From UBA2279 sp034399355 (GTDB taxonomy: Bacteria > Actinomycetota > Coriobacteriia > Anaerosomatales > Anaerosomataceae), in NCBI GenBank assembly GCA_034399355.1, contig JAXMMT010000031.1:1-16290 (forward strand): DNA of 16,290 nt. Direction: 5' to 3'. A program made the position numbers and the translations under genes. Shown here in pieces: positions 1 to 6,191 of this stretch (positions are counted from its first letter, which is position 1; each line of letters starts with the position of its first letter). Under the pieces are notes generated by a model. The model ran no database searches. It saw only the letters and a program-made list of their open reading frames with translations, and was not told the origin of the DNA.

Positions 1-75
1 AGCTCGCCCGCAAGGACGAAAGACCGCATGAATCCGCTCGAATCCGGAGAACAAAAGGGCCTCTCAGCAGGAGAT

Positions 76-125
76 TCTTGCACTAAGCCTGGCAGCGATC
101 GGCGATACCACGGGTCTTGCACTAA
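76..125. repeat. 11-bp direct repeat TCTTGCACTAA, two copies
   Basis: TCTTGCACTAA occurs at 76-86 and again at 115-125, an offset of 39 bases, and nothing coding explains it. On the minus strand the copies read TTAGTGCAAGA. The right copy lies between the -35 and -10 of the possible promoter at 105-134 and the other just downstream, a layout typical of tandem operators. Function is inferred only. Confidence 0.45.
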
Positions 126-134
126 CTTTGTCAA
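105..134 (-). promoter_or_regulatory. Possible promoter firing leftward out of the window
   Basis: On the minus strand a consensus -35, TTGACA (134-129), is followed after 18 bases by TGGTAT (110-105), a poor -10. A second weak pair, TTGACG and TAGGTT with 17-base spacing, lies slightly upstream near 148-176. Either could serve a gene left of the window. Confidence 0.25.
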
Positions 135-256
135 TCAACCCAAACATCTTCGAAACCTATTCCTGGCGCAGGCTCGCGTCAATACCCCGATACACAAGCG
201 GACGCCGCCCGGAATGGACGGCGCTCGCCAAACGTCACTCAGTGCCCGAGGGCAAG

Positions 257-403
257 TTACTTGCCGATCTTAAACATCTTGGTCCCGCACTCAGGGCAGA
301 TACCCTGTGTGGCGGGCCGCCCATTCTTCATAACGATTGCATGGGCGTCCTTCATCTCGCGCTTGCTCTTGCACTTGACGCAGTAACCTTCCTTAGCTGC
401 CAT
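257..403 (-). CDS. DUF5679-type zinc-ribbon miniprotein (48 aa)
   Basis: A 48-residue basic protein with two CxxC knuckles (C8/C11 and C36/C39) around a stretch reading VMKNGRPATQG. This is the pattern of the DUF5679 family, small proteins of unknown function found widely in Actinobacteria and Chloroflexi. The cysteines should bind one zinc ion (inferred). The ATG at 403 is chosen because AGGAGGTGAG lies eight bases upstream. A longer frame reaching to 586 would overlap the DUF1461 gene and adds only low-complexity residues. It is the last minus-strand gene before the left edge and probably has its own promoter, since a nested palindrome separates it from the gene upstream. Confidence 0.85.
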   Translation of the reverse strand: MAAKEGYCVKCKSKREMKDAHAIVMKNGRPATQGICPECGTKMFKIGK

Positions 404-424
404 GTGTCGGCTCACCTCCTCGTC

Positions 425-437
425 TGGTGGAATCATA
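425..437 (-). promoter_or_regulatory. Possible -10 element for the zinc-ribbon gene
   Basis: TATGAT on the minus strand (437-432) matches the -10 consensus at five of six positions and would place the start near 425, giving a leader of about 22 bases that includes the strong ribosome site. No good -35 is visible 17 bases upstream. Confidence 0.3.
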
Positions 438-469
438 CTGACCCCCGCATCGCGGAGGTTTACCCCTTG

Positions 470-517
470 GTTCACACGTTCTGGAGCAAGTGTACACTTC
501 TTGCTCACTTTGTGAAC
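470..517 (-). repeat. Nested inverted repeat between DUF1461 and DUF5679 genes
   Basis: Two nested 7-bp arms pair perfectly: GTTCACA (470-476) with TGTGAAC (511-517), and inside them GAGCAAG (484-490) with CTTGCTC (500-506). The centre contains a 12-bp perfect palindrome, AAGTGTACACTT (488-499). It begins two bases after the DUF1461 stop codon. No T-rich run follows on either strand, so an operator or an mRNA 3' end structure is as likely as an intrinsic terminator. Confidence 0.55.
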
Positions 518-518
518 A

Positions 519-1172
519 CTACGCACGAACAAGCAGGGAACGGCCGATGAGCACAAGCGTGACCCCGAACGTCGCGGTGACCACACCCGTGATCGCCCCG
601 GCGAGAACCCAGAAGCCGCTCGGGAACACCAAGATCAGCAGGGAGTCGGCCGGGAACGTCCACGTTCCCGGCTGGAAGAACACCCCATGGAACGCGGCGA
701 AGAAGCTATCGAAATCGAGCAGCCCCGCCAGCAGTGATACACCGACAGTGCCTACCAACAGCAGGCCACCCCACTTCAACCCCGCCTTAAGTTCGGTGCT
801 GCGTCCTGTCGAGACCACGTATAGCCCCACTGCAAGCAACAGCACTGCTGCGACAAGCGTCGCCCACCTGCCGGCGAGCACGACATCGCGTACGTCAATG
901 AGATGCGATACGGCCTCATCATTGAACGCCAGTTTGCCGTCCACGACCGTCGGCAGCGGCGGCGCATCGGTATCTGTGACGAAGACGCGGACCTCCTCGG
1001 CCAACTCGATCATGCGCTCCTGCGATAGTCCGGCACGCACGCTATCGACCTGCGCGGGAACCGCGAGCCTGGTAAACCAGGGAGCGGTCATGATCCACAC
1101 CGAGAGGCCGAGCGTTGTGACGGCGACAAGAAGCGAAATCGTGACCGTAGTAACGAAGCGCGGGCGGCCCAG
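519..1172 (-). CDS. DUF1461 (TIGR01906-like) integral membrane protein
   Basis: A protein of about 217 residues with four predicted membrane helices. One sits at the N-terminus and three fill the C-terminal half. Between the first two is a soluble loop containing FNDEAVSHLIDVRDV, which resembles the conserved HxxDVR region of the DUF1461 family. The role of that family is unknown. Length fits the family. The start is odd: the only ATG or GTG codons near the N-terminus are at 1100 or later, which would cut the first helix, yet hydrophobic coding continues upstream in frame. The best candidate is CTG at 1172, eight bases after an AGGTG, reached through coupling with the diguanylate cyclase, whose TGA stop lies one codon upstream in the same frame. 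The GTG at 1100 is the fallback start. Confidence 0.75.
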   Translation of the reverse strand: MGRPRFVTTVTISLLVAVTTLGLSVWIMTAPWFTRLAVPAQVDSVRAGLSQERMIELAEEVRVFVTDTDAPPLPTVVDGKLAFNDEAVSHLIDVRDVVLAGRWATLVAAVLLLAVGLYVVSTGRSTELKAGLKWGGLLLVGTVGVSLLAGLLDFDSFFAAFHGVFFQPGTWTFPADSLLILVFPSGFWVLAGAITGVVTATFGVTLVLIGRSLLVRA

Positions 1173-1175
1173 GGC

Positions 1176-2426
1176 TCACACCTGCCCTTCGAGGTCTTCG
1201 TCTTCGAGCTCCCACACGGCCACGACCCGGTTACCGCCGGCTTCAGAGGCCGCATACAGCGCCCGGTCGGCCGCGTCCAACAGGCTGTCCGCGCTCTCAC
1301 CGTTATCCGGCGCGACGGCGACCCCGAAGCTGAGCGTGACACCTAGACCGCGGAGTCGGAAGTTTTCGATACGCTCGCGCACCCGCTCGGCAAACGCCCG
1401 GACGTGCTCCCGTGCCGGGCCAGCGTCCGCCTCGTAGTGGAACGCCTCAGGTACGATGATCGCAAACTCCTCGCCGCCGACGCGGCATGCGACATTGACC
1501 TCGTAGCCCTCCTCTGTGCGACCCCCGCGGAGCACGTCTTTGACTTCTGTGGCAATGGCCGAGAGAATCTCGTCGCCCACCTCAACGCCGAAGACGCGGT
1601 TGAACTCACTGAACTGGTAGATATCGACGAGTATGAGGCCGAGAGTACCCCGACCGCGGCGCGCGCGGTCGACTTCGGCATTGAGTACGCGGTGGAAGTA
1701 CTGACGGTTGTAGAGACCCGTCGTCTCGTCCACGAACGACGACTCACGCAACTCGCGCTCACGTACGTGGATGCGTTTCATCATCAGCATGCCGATAGTG
1801 CCCGCGCCGGCGTAGAGTGTGACTTTCCACAGGTAGCGCACGAGCACGTAGGTGCCGTTCGCGTACAACGCGTTGTCGACGAACGGCATCTCCACGTGCG
1901 GGATCCAGCCCCAGTACTCGGCGGCCAGAACGAGTCCGTACAGGAACGCGGAAGCGAACACGAGCAGCCACACATGGTGGCGCTTCGGCAGTATGAACGC
2001 ACCCTCGAGGATGAACAGCAGATACATCGAGCTGAACCAGGAGTAGACGCCGCCGCTGTAGTAGACAAGGACAGTCGTCACGATGATGTCGAAGATGAGC
2101 TGCGCTTGGTTGAGGAACGCGACGTTGCCGACTTTTCGCAGGGTGATCTTGTAGAAGCCGTTGTACATCAGCACGAAGATCAAAGCGATCGCGGGAATCG
2201 TCATGTTCCCTACGAGCTGGTCGAACGCCACGCTTGAACCGTAGACCAGTGCGGCAATGACCGAGAACACCGTAAGCGTCGCAACGATGGCCCAGCGCAC
2301 ACGGATGACGAGACCGACACGCTCCAGGTTGGCGCGCAAGGCCTCGATATCATACTGCGTCGGCTGATCCCGCCACGAGATCACAGCGGTGCGGGCGAGC
2401 GTCTTTGCGATTCGGCTCTGGTTCAA
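1176..2426 (-). CDS. Six-helix membrane diguanylate cyclase (GGDEF)
   Basis: Predicted to make cyclic di-GMP from two GTP at the inner face of the membrane. The N-terminal half has about six membrane helices (roughly residues 44-63, 76-92, 108-124, 134-147, 152-171 and 194-216) and no recognisable ligand domain. The C-terminal 180 residues are a GGDEF domain with an intact GGEEF signature (about 317-321), the metal-binding Asp in LVDIYQF (268) and the substrate Asn (276). The usual Lys after the Phe is Ser. No RxxD inhibition site precedes GGEEF (EGYE is there instead), so product inhibition is probably absent. The TTG at 2426 is chosen because GGAGG lies six bases upstream; a GTG at 2447 in the same frame has no ribosome site. 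It lies downstream of the M28 peptidase gene (gap about 54 bases) and runs into DUF1461, suggesting one transcript. Confidence 0.9.
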   Translation of the reverse strand: MNQSRIAKTLARTAVISWRDQPTQYDIEALRANLERVGLVIRVRWAIVATLTVFSVIAALVYGSSVAFDQLVGNMTIPAIALIFVLMYNGFYKITLRKVGNVAFLNQAQLIFDIIVTTVLVYYSGGVYSWFSSMYLLFILEGAFILPKRHHVWLLVFASAFLYGLVLAAEYWGWIPHVEMPFVDNALYANGTYVLVRYLWKVTLYAGAGTIGMLMMKRIHVRERELRESSFVDETTGLYNRQYFHRVLNAEVDRARRGRGTLGLILVDIYQFSEFNRVFGVEVGDEILSAIATEVKDVLRGGRTEEGYEVNVACRVGGEEFAIIVPEAFHYEADAGPAREHVRAFAERVRERIENFRLRGLGVTLSFGVAVAPDNGESADSLLDAADRALYAASEAGGNRVVAVWELEDEDLEGQV

Positions 2427-2480
2427 CAAGGACCTCCGAAACACCACGGGCGCGCAGCGCGCTCACGGAGCGGCAACCGT

Positions 2481-4223
2481 CTAGAGCTCCCGGATAAGCT
2501 TGGTCACGAAGTCTGCGGCGAGCTCTAGGTTGGACTCAGCCACGTTGTCGACGGTGTCGGTGCGCCAGTGCCAGTGCGGCAGACGGCCATTGATGTCGAA
2601 CGCCATGATGCTCATCGCTTTGAAGCGCCTCGCGAGCGCGGGCGTAGCGTCCGTCGACAGACCACGGTACTCTCTTCCACGAATCGGCAGTTCGTTGTCG
2701 CGAGCAACCCGTTTGGCCAAGGATGCCAGCCTGCGATCGCAATGGTAGCGTCGCGTCATACCTTCGGCAGTAATCCAATACAGCGCTCCGGCACCAAGAT
2801 TGTCGAGGTTGATGATGAGCGCATCGCGCAGCTCTTCGCTATAGGCATTCAGAAAAGCCTGCATCCCCCACGTACCGGCCTCTTCCGCCCCGGTCGCAAC
2901 GAACCAGATCTCCTTCTCGGCAAGCGCACGGTCGACCCCACCTGTAACCCGACGCCGGATACGCGAAGCCTCCTCGGCGGCGAATCCGGGGGCGTCGAAC
3001 TCCGGTGAGTCGGCGGCGGCGCCACCCTTGAAGCCGAAACCGTCTTCGTCTTCGTCATCGTCATCGTCAGCGTCAGCGAGTGCGTCCCACGTGCCGATTT
3101 TCTTGCCCTCCTTGCGCACGTCGAACCCGCCACCTAGTCCGAGCCAGTCACGCACGCCGCGACGCTCGCCGGGCTCGCTCTTGCGACCCCAGAGGCGCTT
3201 CCGCCTGGGCTCATCGTCGAGCTCAGGTGTGGGCGCAGGCTCGAGATCGTCCTCTTCGAGACCGTCGGAATACGCGGGCGTGGACTCCTCGAGGTTGATG
3301 CTCTGCTGCTGCACCGCCGCCATCGCCGTCGTCTCCCAGCCGAGGTCATCAAAGGTCTCGAGGGCGGGGCGTCGGGGAGCGACCGGCTCGGGAGCGCGAG
3401 CGGACTCATCGAGCGGGGTATAGGTGAGCAGCGTATCCTCAAGCACGACATCCGCCTCATATGCGGCCTCCGGAGTGCGGCGCATCGGCTGGGTGATCAT
3501 GACTCGCCGGTCAGACTCCGGCACGGTCTGTTCCATGATGCCGAGCATGGCCGCCACGCCCGAGGCATTGTCGTTCGCGCCGTCGGTGGCGTGCATGAAC
3601 AGCTCACGGTGCAGGTTGATAAACAGCGGCACCAAAAGGTACCCACACACCGCGAGCGTTGCGTACCAGGTGTACGGACGCCAGTCCTGCGTCCACGGCA
3701 GCGCGAGGACCAGGATTGCGACCGGGGTCAGAAGCGTCAACCACTTCGTGAGGCCAAACGTCACGTTGAAGCTCTTGACCAACCCCGGACTGAAGGCGAG
3801 CGACGCCTTGGCTGAGTCGTAGTGCGCGACCACAACCACCTTGCGGAGCCGCTCGTTGCGCCGCGCCTTGGGTACATGGCGAGCAATGATGTTCTGACTC
3901 GGACCCTTCGGCATGAGCCGGGAGAGGCCCCAGCGTGTGTCGAGCTCCCGCCACATCACGATGGCAACCGCGACAGCGAGCGCCAGCGCAGGCCAGACGA
4001 ACCACTTCGCCAACACAACGGCTCCGATTGTCAGGGCGTGATAGGCGATGAACGCCCACGAGTAGGTGCGCGGGCAGTCGAACTCCTGGCGCTCGACCGG
4101 CAGGCCTCTGGTCTCGAACACATCCTGGATGTAATCGGCGGCTTGCGCTTCGGCATCAGTCGTGGCTGGGCGCGGCCCGATTACCTCTGCCAGTTGATGC
4201 AGGTACTCAGAGAGTTGCGTCAT
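2481..4223 (-). CDS. Membrane M28-family metallopeptidase with two insertions
   Basis: A 580-residue zinc-dependent exopeptidase-like protein. The M28 zinc and catalytic residues are all visible in order: AHYD (H134, D136), GANDN (D218), GAEE (E447, E448), NLDN (D474) and the His of HWRTDTVDN (H552). Two membrane helices lie before the catalytic core (about 55-92). A second pair (about 160-204) is inserted between the first two zinc-ligand motifs. A further stretch of about 200 residues (236-436), rich in Asp, Glu, Pro and Arg and probably disordered, separates GANDN from the catalytic Glu pair and contains an acidic run (DADDDDDEDEDGF). The ATG at 4223 is preferred over GTG at 4250 because GGAGGAGAG sits directly before it. 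Substrate unknown. It is probably the first gene of a unit with the diguanylate cyclase and DUF1461. Confidence 0.88.
   Translation of the reverse strand: MTQLSEYLHQLAEVIGPRPATTDAEAQAADYIQDVFETRGLPVERQEFDCPRTYSWAFIAYHALTIGAVVLAKWFVWPALALAVAVAIVMWRELDTRWGLSRLMPKGPSQNIIARHVPKARRNERLRKVVVVAHYDSAKASLAFSPGLVKSFNVTFGLTKWLTLLTPVAILVLALPWTQDWRPYTWYATLAVCGYLLVPLFINLHRELFMHATDGANDNASGVAAMLGIMEQTVPESDRRVMITQPMRRTPEAAYEADVVLEDTLLTYTPLDESARAPEPVAPRRPALETFDDLGWETTAMAAVQQQSINLEESTPAYSDGLEEDDLEPAPTPELDDEPRRKRLWGRKSEPGERRGVRDWLGLGGGFDVRKEGKKIGTWDALADADDDDDEDEDGFGFKGGAAADSPEFDAPGFAAEEASRIRRRVTGGVDRALAEKEIWFVATGAEEAGTWGMQAFLNAYSEELRDALIINLDNLGAGALYWITAEGMTRRYHCDRRLASLAKRVARDNELPIRGREYRGLSTDATPALARRFKAMSIMAFDINGRLPHWHWRTDTVDNVAESNLELAADFVTKLIREL
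3042..3077. repeat. Doubled hexamer repeat in the M28 gene
   Basis: Thirty-six bases consist of three hexamers, each present twice in tandem: gtcttc, gtcatc and gtcagc. In the minus-strand gene they encode the Ala-Asp, Asp-Asp and Glu-Asp part of the acidic run in the disordered insertion. The paired arrangement suggests growth by replication slippage followed by point change. Confidence 0.8.
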
Positions 4224-4276
4224 CTCTCCTCCGGAGCGGGACGTCGGCACATCGGCGCACGCGGCGCCTCGGCGTT

Positions 4277-4282
4277 ATCATA
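4277..4282 (-). promoter_or_regulatory. Possible -10 element for the M28 gene
   Basis: TATGAT on the minus strand lies 54 bases before the M28 start codon and would give a leader of about 47 bases. The -35 position is weak (TTCGCG with 17-base spacing). The alternative is readthrough from the ferredoxin gene 104 bases upstream. Confidence 0.3.
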
Positions 4283-4327
4283 CCGCGACCGCACCCTGAC
4301 GCGAACGTTCATGACGCTGCCCGCGTT

Positions 4328-4714
4328 CTAGCCGTGGATGAGCGCAGGTAGGCAGTGAGTACAGACCCACGTGCTCTGGCCCTTCGTGCGCACCGGTAGA
4401 AGGGGGGCATGGTCCTCATCGGTGCCGCAGTTGAAGCACACCTGCGGAATGTAGGTCTTGAGTTTCTCGGCCACGATCTCCTCGGCGGCTTCATGGTCGA
4501 ACGCGACTGTCTCGCGCGTCTCGATGGTCAGCGCACCCGTGGGGCAGACGCCCAGGCAGAAGCCGGCGCCGTCGCACAGCTCCTCACGGATGACCTTGGC
4601 CTTGCCATCAGCGATCTGGATGGCGCCCTCGGCGCACGGCGAAACGCACAGACCGCAGCCGGTGCACAGCGCTTCGTCGATCTTGACGATCTGTCGGGTG
4701 ACGGCGGTGCTCAC
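4328..4714 (-). CDS. Dicluster ferredoxin with C-terminal CxxC pair
   Basis: A 128-residue electron-transfer protein. The first motif is complete (C17, C20, C23, C27). The second has C47, C53 and C57 but Ala at 50 where the second ligand normally sits, so that cluster has only three of the usual four cysteines, as in 3Fe-4S or alternatively ligated clusters. A helical linker follows, then two CxxC pairs (C93/C96, C118/C121) spaced like a zinc ribbon or rubredoxin knuckle. Ferredoxins with CDGxGxC in the second motif are common next to hybrid cluster protein genes in anaerobes (established pattern, from memory). The GTG start at 4714 has AGAGG eight bases upstream. It follows ygbA by 21 bases and is probably co-transcribed with it; no hcp gene is in the window. 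Confidence 0.88.
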   Translation of the reverse strand: MSTAVTRQIVKIDEALCTGCGLCVSPCAEGAIQIADGKAKVIREELCDGAGFCLGVCPTGALTIETRETVAFDHEAAEEIVAEKLKTYIPQVCFNCGTDEDHAPLLPVRTKGQSTWVCTHCLPALIHG

Positions 4715-4735
4715 GGGGGTGTCCTCTCTCTCGCG

Positions 4736-5158
4736 CTACGCACCCCGGGTGCGGCGCTGCTTCTCTTTGTGCTTGCGGCCCTCGAGCAGATGCTTGACGC
4801 CGTCGATGGCGTGGCCGTGCAGCATCGAACGTGGGCCTGCGTAGCGCATGACATCGCGCATGTACTCGCGCATGTCGGGCTTGTAGCAGTGGGTGTCGCA
4901 GTAGCTGCAGAACGGCTTGGGGTCCTTCGGGCAGAAGGCGCGACGCTCCTCGGCATAGCGGAGTAGCTCGGCGCACTCGTTACAGACGACGGGCGGCTTG
5001 TCGCCGTACGCGCCGAGATCGGCGCCCTCGCTCCTGAGCGGCATACGCGCAGCATCGGGATGCCTGCCCTTGCAGTAGATGACGCTGAAATCGCCGAGCA
5101 GACGCGTGTCTTTAACGACTTCAGGGTCGCGCATGCGCTCTGCGAAACGTCCGCTCAT
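4736..5158 (-). CDS. ygbA: YgbA-type nitrosative-stress protein
   Basis: A 140-residue cysteine-rich protein of the family named 'nitrous oxide-stimulated promoter' (PF11756, E. coli YgbA). The hallmark is clear: CxxC at 59/62, then C76, C84, C87 and C91 ending in HCYKPDMREYMRDVMRYAGPR, nearly identical in pattern to the E. coli protein. In enterobacteria YgbA is under NsrR control and helps growth recovery after nitric oxide; its biochemical activity is not settled. The C-terminus is strongly basic. The ATG at 5158 is chosen over ATG 5203 because GAGGAG precedes it by nine bases and family similarity starts after it. The downstream ferredoxin and an HcpR-like site 70 bases upstream fit a nitric-oxide-responsive operon. 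Confidence 0.88.
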   Translation of the reverse strand: MSGRFAERMRDPEVVKDTRLLGDFSVIYCKGRHPDAARMPLRSEGADLGAYGDKPPVVCNECAELLRYAEERRAFCPKDPKPFCSYCDTHCYKPDMREYMRDVMRYAGPRSMLHGHAIDGVKHLLEGRKHKEKQRRTRGA

Positions 5159-5227
5159 CCCGTAAATCTCCTCGCATCGTTGCCTGCCTGCCGAGGAGAC
5201 CATACTCCCCTTGATACGTGCGTGTCC

Positions 5228-5241
5228 TTGACGAAGGTCAA
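5228..5241 (-). promoter_or_regulatory. HcpR-like (CRP/FNR family) operator upstream of ygbA
   Basis: TTGACGAAGGTCAA is a perfect inverted repeat of five-base arms with a four-base spacer. It matches the TTGACnnnnGTCAA consensus described for HcpR, the CRP/FNR-family activator of hybrid cluster protein and nitrosative-stress genes in anaerobes. The FNR consensus has T/A in place of C/G at the inner arm. Its centre lies 33 bases from a TATGGT (5204-5199) that could be the -10, which would put the site near -41.5, the class II activator position. The rest of 5242-5417 shows no supported gene. Confidence 0.55.
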
Positions 5242-5417
5242 ACCGACGGGGACTCTTTCAAGTGTCAGCCACGAAGGAGAACCTACGTGCCCCGTACCCG
5301 TCCCGACGTCGAGCAGGCCCTGCGCGCGTGCCGTCTTTGGCGACCGAGCCTTCCGTGTCTCGCAGTGTAATTTCCGACCTCGCAACAAGGGTCGTCAACC
5401 TGACGAGCGTGGAATAG

Positions 5418-6173
5418 CTAGCCCTCGGCCACCTCCGCAGCCTTCTCGGCGGATCGCCGCTCCTTGATTTTCTTCGCGCCCTTCTCGAGCGTCCCCGCCA
5501 GCAGGAATCCGGCGAGCAGTACTGCCGAGGCGACCATCTCGGCCGGGTAGAGACCGACGGTCTGCCCGGCACGAGCCATCGAGCCGGCGCCGGCGATGAG
5601 CAGCGTACCGATGATGATGAGTACGTTCGCCCACGCGCGGTAACGGTACTCCTTTTTCGACCAGAACTTGATGATCGAGAACGCGGACCCACCGAGCAAC
5701 AACAACGTGCCCGTGATGTTGAACGGCAGCGACATGAAACGAGGGAACGAGCCACCCGAACCGAGCGCCTGACCGCCGACGGTTATGCCGGGCACGAGTT
5801 TGTCCATCTGCAGGTCGACAGTGAAGGTGCCGTAGAGGAACACTCCGAGGCACACAAGAATGAACACAAGGTAGACGTTGCCGAGCGTGCGCTTCTTGGT
5901 GATGAGGTAGAGCGTCCCCAAGCCGAGGAAGCCGACGAGCGATGCGGCGAGCACGATGTAGATCCGGTAGACCGTGGGATCCCAGTTGAGCGTCTTCTCA
6001 GACCACGCCTCCATCACCGCGGCAACCGCATAGAATAGGAACCCGACCGCCCACGCGAGCTGGTGCGGTTTGCGACGACGATACCACTGCATGGCCAACA
6101 GCGTGACGTACGCGAACCCGATGATGCCGGTCGCCAGCGGCCAGAGCCAGCTCGACCAGAACGCGTCAGACAT
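5418..6173 (-). CDS. Seven-helix membrane protein, unrecognised
   Basis: A 251-residue protein with seven predicted membrane helices (about 9-29, 38-56, 70-92, 99-118, 151-170, 180-201, 210-228). A loop of about 30 residues between helices 4 and 5 is rich in Gly and Ser, and the C-terminal tail is charged (KGAKKIKERRSAEKAAEVAEG). No catalytic motif is seen. The layout resembles seven-helix sensor modules, but no output domain follows, so that is a weak analogy. The ATG at 6173 has AGGAG six bases upstream. It lies 18 bases after the anchored helical protein gene, so the two are almost certainly one operon and may act together in the envelope. Confidence 0.8.
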   Translation of the reverse strand: MSDAFWSSWLWPLATGIIGFAYVTLLAMQWYRRRKPHQLAWAVGFLFYAVAAVMEAWSEKTLNWDPTVYRIYIVLAASLVGFLGLGTLYLITKKRTLGNVYLVFILVCLGVFLYGTFTVDLQMDKLVPGITVGGQALGSGGSFPRFMSLPFNITGTLLLLGGSAFSIIKFWSKKEYRYRAWANVLIIIGTLLIAGAGSMARAGQTVGLYPAEMVASAVLLAGFLLAGTLEKGAKKIKERRSAEKAAEVAEG

Positions 6174-6191
6174 ACGTGCTCCTCTCCTCGG

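Larger units (their letters stand above)
1..256. other. Left-edge stretch without a supported gene
   Basis: No reading frame here has a recognisable product. Open frames on the plus strand lack a convincing ribosome site and run antisense into the zinc-ribbon gene at 257. The stretch holds an 11-base direct repeat and a weak minus-strand promoter, listed separately. A minus-strand ATG at 29-27 opens a frame that runs off the window (first residues MRSFVLAGE), without a clear Shine-Dalgarno sequence. It could be the start of the next gene to the left, but nine residues are too few to support it. Confidence 0.4.

Noticed and set aside
27..60. TCGAATCC resembling a tRNA T-loop
   Set aside because: The T-arm stem does not pair properly, the TTC is incomplete and no acceptor or anticodon arm is found.
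128..550. Plus-strand 140-codon open frame
   Set aside because: It runs antisense through the zinc-ribbon gene, lacks a ribosome site and gives no sensible protein.
4300..4310. GAACGTTC palindrome as a LexA box
   Set aside because: The actinobacterial SOS box needs four bases between GAAC and GTTC; here there are none, and the neighbouring genes are not SOS genes.
5287..5370. Plus-strand 27-codon frame with GTG start and AAGGAG eight bases upstream
   Set aside because: The predicted peptide has no recognisable feature and is rich in Arg, Pro and Cys as expected of a shadow frame; a ribosome site alone is not enough.
5155..5388. Minus-strand frame containing LLDVGTGTGHVG, like methyltransferase motif I
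   Set aside because: The flanking residues show no other methyltransferase motif, the frame overlaps the ygbA promoter and start, and it lacks a ribosome site.
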